The notes beneath the pieces are model-generated. The model worked only from the letters and a program-made list of their open reading frames with translations, made no database searches and was not told the origin of the DNA. Source: an uncultured Opitutia bacterium (GTDB lineage: Bacteria; Verrucomicrobiota; Verrucomicrobiia; Opitutales; Opitutaceae). From it: a DNA stretch of 39,744 nucleotides. Positions 16,658 to 24,505 of this stretch are shown here, in pieces. Position 1 is the first letter of the stretch. Every line of letters begins with the position of its first letter. A program made the translations under genes and the position numbers. The stretch is taken from NCBI GenBank assembly GCA_903881475.1, contig CAIRTK010000025.1, positions 1-39,744 on the forward strand. The letters are read 5' to 3'.

Positions 16658-17488
16658 TCAGCCGCCGTAGATCACCGGGCAGATCGCGGGATTGCCGAGG
16701 TGCCCGAGGTAATCGTAGCCGCCGCCCTTGGTATCGATCCCGCGGTCGGGAACCGGAACGGCCTTTTCCGTGCACAGGTGGATGGCAAAACTGCGGCGGG
16801 GCGCATGCGAAACGTTCGGCTGGCTGCCGTGCAGTGTCAGGCGGTGATGCAGGCTGAAGGCGCCGGCGGGCATGGCGCCGGACACGTCCTTCCACTCCGC
16901 CTTGGGCGGCAGGGCGATCTTGCGCTTCGATTCGTCAACCGAGCCGAAAAAATCGCTGCCTTCCAGCAGGCCCCAGCGCTGGGAGCCCGGCACGAAATGC
17001 ATCGGGCCGCTCTCCTCGCGCACGTCGCTGATGGCCAGCCACGCGGTAAACACGTCGCTGCCCGGCTGCCACCACGTGTTCCAGTAGTAAAGATCCTGGT
17101 GCCAGCCCACGGCGCCACGGGCGTCGCCGCCCGGCGGCTTGTGCAGCATCTGCACGGCCCAGACCTGCACCCGCTTCGCGCCGGTGATGGCGGCGACCCA
17201 TTCGCCGATCGCGGGGTGCGTGATGGTCTCGTAAATCGTGCGGTCGGACACATGGGCCTGGTCGATCTTGCTCAGCTTGCCCGGGGCATCGTCGGGCGCG
17301 GCCCAGGAGTTCAGCGGCTTTTGACCGGTCTCATACTCGCCGTGACGCACGGCGTCCATGCGCGGGATGACCCGGGCGAGCAGTTCCGGCGGCACGACCG
17401 GCGGGGCGATGCAAAACCCGTCGCGCTCGTATTGGACGGCTTTTTCGCGGGCAAGGGCAGGGTCAACCAGGGCGGCAGGGGCGGGCAT
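16658..17488 (-). CDS. Second phytanoyl-CoA dioxygenase (PhyH) family oxygenase
   Basis: 276 residues. Iron ligands H130 and D132 (VGWHQDLYYW), distal H220 (LTLHGSQPN) and Arg 231/232 (APRRSFAIH) are all in place, and MHFVPGSQRWG is the PhyH loop. This one is closer to the canonical PhyH pattern than the plus-strand copy at 13636, and the two are clearly different paralogues. It is the first gene of the minus-strand group with the GH29-like hydrolase and the epimerase. The ATG at 17488 is supported by the following PhyH N-terminal helix. The substrate is unknown. Confidence 0.9.
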   Translation of the reverse strand: MPAPAALVDPALAREKAVQYERDGFCIAPPVVPPELLARVIPRMDAVRHGEYETGQKPLNSWAAPDDAPGKLSKIDQAHVSDRTIYETITHPAIGEWVAAITGAKRVQVWAVQMLHKPPGGDARGAVGWHQDLYYWNTWWQPGSDVFTAWLAISDVREESGPMHFVPGSQRWGLLEGSDFFGSVDESKRKIALPPKAEWKDVSGAMPAGAFSLHHRLTLHGSQPNVSHAPRRSFAIHLCTEKAVPVPDRGIDTKGGGYDYLGHLGNPAICPVIYGG

Positions 17489-17631
17489 GGGATGGCGCGG
17501 GGTTTCGGCTGCGGTCTGGAGTGACGGAGAGCCGAACGTTGGTCAACTGCTTCGCGGCCGGTGCCGATGCTGGTTGCCCAGGCGGCCGGCGCCGGATATC
17601 CGATGGGTTCGGACCGTCCGAACTCCCGCGC

Positions 17632-18237
17632 ATGAAAATCAAATCCGCCCTCTTTGACACCAGTGCGCCCGACCTGAAGTCGTGCCCGCCCTCGGCCCTG
17701 CCGGAATTTGCCTTCATCGGCCGGTCCAACGTCGGCAAGTCCTCCCTGATCAATCTGCTGGCCGAGCGGCGCGAGCTGGCCAAGGTCTCGGTGACTCCGG
17801 GCAAGACGAAGCTGATCAATTTCTTCACCATGAACGACACCTGGAGCCTGGTGGATCTGCCCGGCTACGGGTATGCCTCGGTCGGGCAGCAGCGGCGCGA
17901 CGAGTTCAATCAAGCGGTGAGCGATTACCTGCAGAAGCGGAAGAACATCTTCTGTGTGTTTGTGCTGATCGATTCCCGGCTCACGCCGCAGCCCATCGAC
18001 CTGCAGTTTGTCCGGTGGCTGGCAAGTGTCTCGGTGCCCTTCGTCCTGGTTTTCACCAAGACGGACAAGCAGTCCACGCTCCGTTCCGAGGCGAGCGTCC
18101 GGCAGTTTCGCGCGAACCTGGTCGAAGGCGGCGTGGAGGTCCCCGAGATTTTTCTCAGCTCATCGAAGACCAAGGCCGGCCGGAGCGACATCCTCGGGTT
18201 TATCGAGTCCACCCTGGCAAAAAACAACCGGACCTAG
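17632..18237 (+). CDS. engB: Ribosome-biogenesis GTPase EngB/YsxC
   Basis: 201 residues. Walker A GRSNVGKSS begins at residue 30, the G3 motif is DLPGYG and the G4 motif is TKTDK. EngB binds the 50S subunit and is essential for its assembly in many bacteria. The length is typical. The ATG at 17632 is chosen because family homology begins there; an in-frame extension upstream reads as non-coding sequence. It is divergent from the second PhyH gene and convergent with the ferritin-like gene 23 bp further on. Confidence 0.95.
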   Translation: MKIKSALFDTSAPDLKSCPPSALPEFAFIGRSNVGKSSLINLLAERRELAKVSVTPGKTKLINFFTMNDTWSLVDLPGYGYASVGQQRRDEFNQAVSDYLQKRKNIFCVFVLIDSRLTPQPIDLQFVRWLASVSVPFVLVFTKTDKQSTLRSEASVRQFRANLVEGGVEVPEIFLSSSKTKAGRSDILGFIESTLAKNNRT

Positions 18238-18260
18238 GCCGCCGGCGGGTCGGTTTGCCG

Positions 18261-18716
18261 TCAGTCCTTGATGGCCGGGTTGTCGATGCCCAGCGCGTCC
18301 GCGAGGTCGGTCAGGTGTTCCTGCTCCTGCGCGATGATTTTTCGCAGCACCTCGCCCAGCGCGAATTCACCCATCGCCTCGGCCTGGCGGATGCGGTCCC
18401 GGTAGTGGCGGATCGTGGTTTCCTCGTTGGCGAGATCGAAGCGGAGCATGTCCTCGGGCTTGTCCGAGAGCTTCACCGGCTTGGGTGTGGTCACCGGCGT
18501 GCCGTTGAAATAGTCGATTTGCTTGGTGATCTGGAGGGCGTGCTCCAGTTCCTCCCCGGCATGCAGCTTCAGCTCGTCGGCGATGCCCTTGTATTTCGCT
18601 CCCTTGATCGTCTGGCTGTAAACGGTGTAGGCGATGATGGCTTGGAATTCGCGGGCCAGGTCCTCGTTGAGGAGCCTGACCATTTCCTTTCGGGTGATGG
18701 GAGCGTGTTTCTTCAT
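18261..18716 (-). CDS. Ferritin-like diiron protein
   Basis: 151 residues forming the four-helix ferritin pattern. Putative diiron ligands: E23 (REFQAIIAY), E56 and H59 (EELEH), a Glu at 98 or 99 (ANEETTIRHY), E131 and H134 (EQEH). The family stores iron or detoxifies it together with peroxide. The bacterioferritin heme-binding methionine was not identified. The ATG at 18716 opens with MKKHAPITRKEM; an upstream in-frame ATG adds residues from the promoter region. The upstream gap to 18789 would hold its promoter, next to a palindromic repeat. Confidence 0.85.
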   Translation of the reverse strand: MKKHAPITRKEMVRLLNEDLAREFQAIIAYTVYSQTIKGAKYKGIADELKLHAGEELEHALQITKQIDYFNGTPVTTPKPVKLSDKPEDMLRFDLANEETTIRHYRDRIRQAEAMGEFALGEVLRKIIAQEQEHLTDLADALGIDNPAIKD

Positions 18717-18785
18717 GGCGGTGCTAGGACGGACAGCCGGATGCGGGTCCGGTTCGCGCAATTCGGGCGCGGGAGGACCCGGCGA

Positions 18786-18899
18786 GTTGGCCACAAAAAG
18801 GCACAAAGGGGCACGAGCTGCGAAGGAGCTGAAAGTGCGCCTATAGGCGCGCGGGAGATTTGAGCCGGAGCCTTGGTGCCCTTGTGCTTCTTTGTGGCC
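18786..18899. repeat. REP-like palindrome (ggccacaaa family)
   Basis: The arm beginning gttggccacaaaaaggc (18786-18802, continuing to 18814) pairs with the arm 18876-18899, which ends cttctttgtggcc, with a few mismatches and one offset base. A single-arm match to it (gccttttcgtggccaac) occurs at 27463-27479. No gene is present inside. Confidence 0.65.
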
Positions 18900-18929
18900 G
18901 GCATTAGGACCTGATGCACCTTTGACTCT

Positions 18930-19097
18930 TCAAGTAGATAAGTAAACCCGATCATGTCCGACTCGCGCGCAAAAGAAGAATCCCGCCTGATTGCCTTTTC
19001 TAAAACCAGTTCCAACTCGCCACGGTAAGCCCTCGATTTCTGGTCTCCGTTCTTTTAACGCTTTGGTTAATTCCAAACGATATTCCTCGCCAGTTTG
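18930..19097 (-). pseudogene. Fragment of a larger gene, possibly a helicase-type C-terminus
   Basis: The 55 residues QTGEEYRLELTKALKERR to VGHDRVYLST read as a real protein end: balanced composition, and a WRVGTGFRKGNQAGFFFC stretch that I loosely associate with the end of large helicase-like proteins. It stops at TGA (18932-18930). The reading frame upstream of 19097 becomes Arg/Ser/Cys-rich, unlike protein, at exactly the place where a different fragment begins on the other strand. The helicase assignment is weak; the truncation is the firmer point. Confidence 0.4.
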
Positions 19098-19098
19098 A

Positions 19099-19479
19099 GC
19101 TGCCGCTACCGATGCCGCGAGGGACAAGCTGGAGCGGTTACGCCAAGACACGCTCGCCGCAAAGCAAAAACTGGCTGACCTGCGACACCGGCAGCGGCAC
19201 AATCTGGAGGTTGAGCGGCAGCGCAGGGAGCATGAACGGCAGGTGCAAAAACCGAAACAGAACGAGGGTAATTCCACTCCATCACGGGTCCAGCTTCTCA
19301 ACAGCAAGGGCCGTCTCATCGGCTGGCTCCACTCCGAACGGGACGGCAAGGTTACGGTCTACGATGCCAAAGGGCGACTCGTTGCGCGTGAGTTGGCTGG
19401 CATCACGCTGGACCGCACAGGGCGTTGGGCTGGGCGTGGTCGTCAGGGACTCGTACAGCTTGGGCGAAGGCTTGCCTAG
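19099..19479 (+). pseudogene. Fragment of a coiled-coil protein
   Basis: From just after a stop at 19096-19098 the frame reads AATDAARDKLERLRQDTLAA, a long charged helix, then a basic linker and a compact module VQLLNSKGRLIGWLHSERDG to YDAKGRLVARELAGITLD. There is no ATG in frame before GTG at 19243, which lies after the coiled coil. So either the gene lost its 5' end at the junction with the minus-strand fragment or translation begins at the GTG. The YDAKGRL-type repeat is common in plasmid and phage accessory proteins. Confidence 0.4.
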
Positions 19480-19507
19480 TGATACCCATGCTGATGATGC
19501 TCCTGCT

Positions 19508-20812
19508 ATGAGCTACACGCCGCCAAACCAATCAACTCTTGAAAGTTCAGCGTCGGGACAGAACGAAACTAGAGTTATTGCCGTGCTCGCTCTCGTGATT
19601 CTAGCCGCGCTCTCAGCGTGGTTGTGGACCACGTTCCTGACGTTCAAGCCAGACTCGATAAACGATTATGGTAATCTGGTTGGAGAACTAGAAGCCGCTC
19701 AAGAGCACTTGCAGCAAAGTGGTGCCAACCAGTCGGGCTACCTAGATATTAAAGTCAAAGACAGCGATATCGTATATAGGGTGCCGAGTGACGGCTATTT
19801 TGATTACTTCAAGCGAGAGGCGTTTTTCAAAGAAGCTCACCATGGAGATATGATTGAATTATGGGCTCTCAAAACAGACCTAGCTAGCCCAAGGAAATTC
19901 GGAGATGCACATGTTGCTTTTGTTCGGGCAGTCAAAATCGGTGAAGTCACTTACTGTGACTTTAGTGACCATGTCGCGTGGCAGGTTCGGAATAACCGCT
20001 GGATACTGCCATTCGCCCTAGCACTCAGCCTAGGAGGAGTCCTTGTTTTATCTGGCTTGCTCGTCACCGCGAAGACACAGCCATCCGCTAATCCTGCATC
20101 GAACTACTCGCCTCTGCGATTTACCGGAAAGGGGGCAGATGTGTTTTCAGGCAACGGCTTAATCTCATCGCTCGCACTGATATCAATTCTGGGAATTCCC
20201 ATATGGGATGTCTATTTCAACAGGTGGATTGCGAAGCATACAGCGACAGCAAAAGGGGAGTCCTTTTCGTTCGTAGGCCCGATATCCGTCGCTTACGGTA
20301 TCATGATTCTCGGGGTGGTTGTACAGCTTTCGCAGCAATTCCTACCTTTAGGTAAATTCTATGCGCTATTCGGGAGCACTACCGCGATGTGGGCAGCTAT
20401 CGTGTTCGTGGCCCTGATATTCTATGCGGTGCAGGGTGCAGTCGCATACCTGCAATTCCGCTTTTTTGTGGATAACCTGCGATGGCCCGATGGAACAACG
20501 ATTCAGTCATCAGTACCGCTGCTGAAATTCATTCTGATACAGGTGTTGGGCGTATTAAGCGTATTCACTATAATTGGGTGGGCATGGTGGTTGGTCTGGA
20601 GTTTCAGATGGGTCACAAGACATATTAAATCTCGTGGTTCTGCTTTTCGCTTTGTCGGCACCGGCTTTCAGTGTCTCTGGAGAACAGTAGCAGCGTTGGT
20701 CGCATCAATTCCTCTCATCACAGCACCTTGGGCGATAGCATGGATTGTGCGGTGGTTTGCTACCTCTTTGGAGATAGAGGAGACGGAAGAGCGACCCGCA
20801 GGGCGATTATAA
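19508..20812 (+). CDS. Multi-pass membrane protein, DUF898/YjgN-like repeats (tentative)
   Basis: 434 residues. One membrane segment lies near the N-terminus (VIAVLALVILAALSAWLW), then a soluble part to about 170, then seven or more further segments. Two similar units begin LRFTGKGADVF and SSVPLLKFILIQ and each contains a W-rich helix before an FRFVG/FSFVG motif; this resembles the DUF898/YjgN pattern. The gene uses ATA, TTA, CTA and AGA codons far more than its neighbours and is A/T-richer, which suggests recent transfer. The ATG at 19508 is preferred because the open frame before it reads as non-protein. Function unknown. Confidence 0.65.
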   Translation: MSYTPPNQSTLESSASGQNETRVIAVLALVILAALSAWLWTTFLTFKPDSINDYGNLVGELEAAQEHLQQSGANQSGYLDIKVKDSDIVYRVPSDGYFDYFKREAFFKEAHHGDMIELWALKTDLASPRKFGDAHVAFVRAVKIGEVTYCDFSDHVAWQVRNNRWILPFALALSLGGVLVLSGLLVTAKTQPSANPASNYSPLRFTGKGADVFSGNGLISSLALISILGIPIWDVYFNRWIAKHTATAKGESFSFVGPISVAYGIMILGVVVQLSQQFLPLGKFYALFGSTTAMWAAIVFVALIFYAVQGAVAYLQFRFFVDNLRWPDGTTIQSSVPLLKFILIQVLGVLSVFTIIGWAWWLVWSFRWVTRHIKSRGSAFRFVGTGFQCLWRTVAALVASIPLITAPWAIAWIVRWFATSLEIEETEERPAGRL

Positions 20813-20904
20813 CGTGCCACAAACCGTCACCGCCATTTGGTAGGTCTCTGCAAGCTTATCGACCGTCTTGTTGTTACCGGGACGGGCATCCGCGATCGCC
20901 GTGG

Positions 20905-21708
20905 CTAGGGTCCGGCGCCGATGCCGACGCTGACCCGGTCGTTGAAAAACGTGTTCACCGCCCAAAGCTGGCTGGCGAGGCCGTTGCGCCGGACGATCTC
21001 GGGATCGCCCTCGTAGACGGCCGTGGCGGTCCAGTCGAGGTGGGGCATGATGCCGCTCCGGTACTCCAGGGCGTAGGCGCGGGCCTTTTCGCTGAGAAAG
21101 GTATTCACGACACTCTGGCCACCGAAGGCCGTGAGTTCGCTGCCGGTGACGTAGTCCTGCATGGGGGGGGCGTCGCCGAGTTTTCCTGGCACCGGTTTTT
21201 GGTCGCGCCCGAACCAAAACCCCACGCCCACGGCGGTCGTGGTCGTCTGGATCTCATGCGCGGGGGCGATGCGGTTGATCATCAGCCGGTAGAACCACCG
21301 GTTCGAAAGATAGCCCGTGGCGGAAAAACTGTAGATGGGCGCCGTGCCGTGCACGTTGGCCGAACTGCCGTCGGGGGCGTACTGCGTGTCGTAGAAATAG
21401 TAGGCACCGGCGCCGACGGAGATCGCGACCCGGTCCTGCCAGAAGGGCAGGCGGCCCCATGCCTCGAGGGCATTGCCGTCGCGATGATGGTCGGGCACGT
21501 GGCCCTCATTGATGTAGGCCACCGAGCCGGCGAAATAGTCGGTGAAGTTCTGCCGGTAGTCGACCTGCCAGGTATAGCTGGAGCCGGTGCTGTCGGTCCG
21601 CATCACGCCCCCGAGCAGGGTCAGTTCCTGGGCGCGGAGCCACGGACCGGCCAGGAGCAGGGATAACATGGCGAGTTTCAGGGCCTGGCGAAAGGGGTGC
21701 ATCGGCAT
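20905..21708 (-). pseudogene. Outer-membrane beta-barrel protein, C-terminus frameshifted
   Basis: 267 residues to the first stop. Signal peptide (MLSLLLAGPWLRAQE) followed by alternating aromatic strands typical of an outer-membrane barrel of the PagL/acyloxyacyl-hydrolase size. The frame stops at GIGAGP. One frame over, the minus strand continues ATAIADARPGNNKTVDKLAE to YQMAVT, which looks like the missing last strands. Restoring four bases (ccta) at about 20907 would rejoin the frames. The continuation loses sense at about 20824, where the A/T-rich island begins. The last aromatic residue normally needed for barrel assembly is absent, so function is probably impaired. An in-frame ATG at 21702 is an alternative start. 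Confidence 0.6.
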
Positions 21709-21824
21709 TAAACACGGACCGCGCTTTCCCCCGGTGGTTCGTGGTCTTCGGCCGCGCCGCCGTTTGGGTGAAAAGCACCCGTGACATGTGTCCGGCCAAG
21801 GGTGCACACTCTGGTCCTTCAGCC

Positions 21825-21995
21825 ATGAAGAAGCCCACGCGGGAAGAGCAGCGGCACCGGTGCACGCGCAAGCGGCGTTATCGCACTCAGGGCGATGCCC
21901 TTGAGGCTGCGATGCTGGCGGGCGTGGAGCGGCAGCGGACCGCCTACTTTTGCCCGATCTGCGGAAACTGGCACCTGAGTTCGGCCGGGAGATGA
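21825..21995 (+). CDS. Small zinc-ribbon-like protein
   Basis: 56 residues, very basic (MKKPTREEQRHRCTRKRRYR) and ending YFCPICGNWHLSS. The CxxC together with His, and Cys16 with nearby Arg, suggests a mini zinc finger. A protein of this size and motif is typical of small accessory regulators; none is recognised by name. It is divergent from the barrel gene across about 116 bp. Translation from the ATG at 21825 is chosen because the earlier in-frame ATG adds sequence from the promoter region. Confidence 0.6.
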   Translation: MKKPTREEQRHRCTRKRRYRTQGDALEAAMLAGVERQRTAYFCPICGNWHLSSAGR

Positions 21996-22011
21996 CGGCG
22001 GCGCTGTCCGG

Positions 22012-22033
22012 CCGGCCTCCTTACGTCGGCTGC
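22012..22033 (-). repeat. Dispersed intergenic repeat, copy 1 (gcagccgacgt family)
   Basis: On the minus strand this reads gcagccgacgtaaggaggccgg. It matches 20 of 22 bases with 23199-23220 on the plus strand, in the other flank of the next two genes. Confidence 0.65.
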
Positions 22034-22054
22034 GACCGGAGGTCGGATCGGAGT

Positions 22055-22345
22055 TTAGCTGGACGGCAGGGCCAGCAGGGAGTCCGGGCCCTTTTCGCCC
22101 TGCTCGGTCTTCAGGTATTTCTGGCCGGCATAGGTGACGACGACGACCTTCACGGTGCGGTCCTTGGTGACCACGAAAAATTCGTCGGTGCCGGACTCGA
22201 TGGCGCTGATGGCGGCCTGCTGGGAAAGCTTCCAGCGGCTCTTGTCGGAATTAAGCCCGCCGATCAGCTCAATGCGCTCATGCGGATCATAACTGTAGGC
22301 TTTCTGGGCGAAAGTGACGGTGCGGCGGTGGATGGGACGGGCCAT
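22055..22345 (-). CDS. DUF3892 family protein
   Basis: 96 residues. The C-terminal part FFVVTKDRTVKVVVV ... KYLKTE ... PDSLLALP is the DUF3892 pattern, a small family of unknown function. It begins with a basic segment (MARPIHRRTVTF). No partner is evident. It is divergent from the DTW-domain gene, whose start lies 164 bp away. The start is supported by the absence of any conserved residue further upstream. Confidence 0.75.
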   Translation of the reverse strand: MARPIHRRTVTFAQKAYSYDPHERIELIGGLNSDKSRWKLSQQAAISAIESGTDEFFVVTKDRTVKVVVVTYAGQKYLKTEQGEKGPDSLLALPSS

Positions 22346-22508
22346 GGTGGTCGGAGGGAGCGGAGGATGCGGGCGGGCGAGCCCTACGTTCACCGCGATT
22401 GCCGCCAATAGCGAATTATACCGCCGGCCGGCTGCAGCCAGGCGCGAAGCAGCCGTCGGAGAAGTCCGGGTTGACCGGCCGGCGTTTGTTGCTCCCGATG
22501 GCGGCACG

Positions 22509-23186
22509 ATGGCGCGAAGCGTGGTCCTCAACCAAAGTCCCCGGTGCGAGCGCTGCCAGCTGCCGCCGCGCTGGTGCATCTGCGACGGGCTCCGGAGCAT
22601 CGACTGCCCGGTGAAGGTGGACGTGCTCATGCACCACATGGAAAACTGGCGCCCCAGCAGCACGGGGCATCTCATCAAGCGCGTGATCCCGACGGCGGAC
22701 GTGCATCTTTACCGGCGCGAGCGCCCGCTGGAGCGTGAGGCGATCATACAACCGGGCAAGGCGCTCTGGATCCTGCACCCGCTCGGCGAACCGCTGCCGG
22801 CGGCGGAGCTGCCCGGCGGCCTGCAGGTGCTGCTGCTCGACGGCACGTGGCGGCAGGCGGGCGACATGATGCGCGCCGTCGAGCCATGGGGCCGCCGGGT
22901 CTGCCTGCCCATGACGGGTGACAGCCGCTACTGGCTGCGCACCCAGGCGGGCGAGGGGAAGTTCTGCACGGTCGAGGCGCTGATTTTTCTGCTGGGTGCG
23001 CTCGGGCTGACGACGGCCCGCGACCAGCTCCGCCTGCAGTTTGAGCTGCACGTGTACGCCGGGCTTTGTTCCCGCGGGGCCAAGGCGAAGGCCGCGGAAT
23101 ACCTGGCGGAATCGCCGGTCCGCGTCGCACTGCCCGAATTGCTCGAGAAACTCTCCCGGCGCCGGGCGCGGGATACCGGTGCGTAG
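22509..23186 (+). CDS. DTW-domain tRNA-uridine aminocarboxypropyltransferase
   Basis: 225 residues. Cysteines C13, C16, C23 and C25 (CERCQLPPRWCIC) form the N-terminal zinc-like cluster of the family; the signature DGTW is at 111-114, followed by the CTVEAL motif. E. coli TapT and TrmX-like enzymes use SAM to make acp3U in tRNA; the target position here cannot be told from the sequence. With the Tgt-MnmC-like fusion it is the second SAM-linked tRNA-modifying gene in the window, but the two are 9 kb apart and not linked. The ATG at 22509 is preferred to an in-frame ATG upstream in the DUF3892 promoter region. Confidence 0.88.
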   Translation: MARSVVLNQSPRCERCQLPPRWCICDGLRSIDCPVKVDVLMHHMENWRPSSTGHLIKRVIPTADVHLYRRERPLEREAIIQPGKALWILHPLGEPLPAAELPGGLQVLLLDGTWRQAGDMMRAVEPWGRRVCLPMTGDSRYWLRTQAGEGKFCTVEALIFLLGALGLTTARDQLRLQFELHVYAGLCSRGAKAKAAEYLAESPVRVALPELLEKLSRRRARDTGA

Positions 23187-23198
23187 GGCGTGGCGGTA

Positions 23199-23249
23199 GC
23201 AGCCGACGTGAGGAGGCTGGTCCGGGCTGAAGCGGTAAAGCCAGCCTCC
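23199..23249 (+). repeat. Dispersed intergenic repeat, copy 2, with hairpin
   Basis: gcagccgacgtgaggaggctgg (23199-23220) is the second copy of the repeat at 22012-22033. In addition ggaggctgg (23212-23220) and ccagcctcc (23241-23249) form perfect 9-bp arms, which could act as a transcript end for the DTW gene. Confidence 0.65.
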
Positions 23250-23340
23250 GCCCGTCCGCTGTGACCGGCAGAATGTCGCCTGGTTCGTCGACGCCATCGG
23301 GCTTGCCATGCCGGGCGGCGTTCCCAATACCCGACGCCGT

Positions 23341-24375
23341 ATGACCGAAGCGCGCACTCCCCCTGTGGTCGATTGGTACCGTACCCCGCTCCCGACCGAT
23401 GTCTTCAAACGCCTGCACCAGCGCAGCGACTGGAAGGCCCTCGCGCAGACCGGTGGATTTCTCGGCGTGTACGCCACCACCGCGACGCTCGCGTTCCTGT
23501 CCTGGCGGCACCACGAGCCGTGGTACCTGACCGTGCTGCTGGTTTTCCTGCACGGCATGGTGGCGAGCTTCCTGACCAACGGCATGCACGAGCTGGGCCA
23601 CGGCACGGTCTTCAAGACAAAGCTGCTGAACGAGATTGCCCTGCGCACCGTCTCCTTCCTCGGCTGGCTGCACCCGGATCTGTTCACCGGGAGCCACCAG
23701 CGGCACCACCGCTACACGCTGCATCCGCCCGACGACCAGGAGGTCGTGCTGCCGGTGAAGCTCATGCTGAAGCATTTCCTCGAGCAGGGGTTCATCAACC
23801 CGCGCGGCTTCCGGTGGATGTTCCTCTACACCGTGCGCATTGCCTGCGGGCGCTTCGCGGGTGCGTGGGAGCTGATCTGCTTCCCGCCGGACCAGCCGCG
23901 GCTGCGCCGCGTGCCGATCCTCTGGGCGCGGGTGATGCTGGCCGGCCACGTGCTGATCGCGGCCGTCTCGCTGTACTACGGGCTGTGGATCATCCCGGTG
24001 CTCATCTCCCTGACCCCGATGTACGGCGGCTGGCTCTTTTTCTTCTGCAACAACACGCAGCACATCGGCCTCCAGGACAAGGTGCCCGATTTCCGGCTGT
24101 GCTGCCGTACCGTCATCCTGCACCCGGTGGTGAGTTTTCTCTTCTGGCAGATGAACTACCACATGGAGCATCACATGTTTGCCGCGGTGCCCTGCTACAA
24201 CCTGAAGGAGCTCCATGCGGCGATCCGCTATGACGTGCCGCCGCCGCCGGTCGGACTTGTCGCCTCGTGGCGGCACATCATCTCCGTCCTGCGGCGCCAG
24301 GAAAAGGAGCCGTCCTACCAGTATGTCGCCGAGCTGCCGATGTCCGCCAGCCAGCCCAAGCCGGTCAAGGCGTAG
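23341..24375 (+). CDS. Membrane fatty acid desaturase family protein
   Basis: 344 residues, integral membrane with several hydrophobic pairs of segments. The three His boxes are H83ELGH87, H119QRHH123 and H274MEHH278, all diiron ligand positions. The family desaturates or hydroxylates acyl chains and related lipids; the regiospecificity is not readable. It starts 154 bp after the DTW gene, with a palindromic repeat between. The ATG at 23341 (MTEARTPP) is preferred over one 33 bp upstream. Confidence 0.85.
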   Translation: MTEARTPPVVDWYRTPLPTDVFKRLHQRSDWKALAQTGGFLGVYATTATLAFLSWRHHEPWYLTVLLVFLHGMVASFLTNGMHELGHGTVFKTKLLNEIALRTVSFLGWLHPDLFTGSHQRHHRYTLHPPDDQEVVLPVKLMLKHFLEQGFINPRGFRWMFLYTVRIACGRFAGAWELICFPPDQPRLRRVPILWARVMLAGHVLIAAVSLYYGLWIIPVLISLTPMYGGWLFFFCNNTQHIGLQDKVPDFRLCCRTVILHPVVSFLFWQMNYHMEHHMFAAVPCYNLKELHAAIRYDVPPPPVGLVASWRHIISVLRRQEKEPSYQYVAELPMSASQPKPVKA

Positions 24376-24451
24376 TGGGCCGTGAGCAGGGCGGGTCACG
24401 GATCCGCCCTCTGGCAAACGTCATCCGACCTGACTGGCTCCGAGAAACAAA

Positions 24452-24477
24452 CAGCCCCGGATGCAACATCCGGGCTG
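24452..24477 (-). terminator. Rho-independent terminator of the peroxiredoxin gene
   Basis: Stem cagcc(c)cggat / atccgggctg, followed on the minus strand by a T-rich stretch (tttgtttc). It lies about 30 bases beyond the minus-strand peroxiredoxin stop and after the convergent desaturase. Confidence 0.75.
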
Positions 24478-24505
24478 CGCCAAATCAGCGGGAACGGCGG
24501 GGCGC

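Noticed and set aside
19112-19507. N-terminal extension of the island membrane protein
   Set aside because: It reads as Arg/Ser-rich, non-protein sequence in a frame overlapping the coiled-coil fragment; the ATG at 19508 precedes a sensible start.
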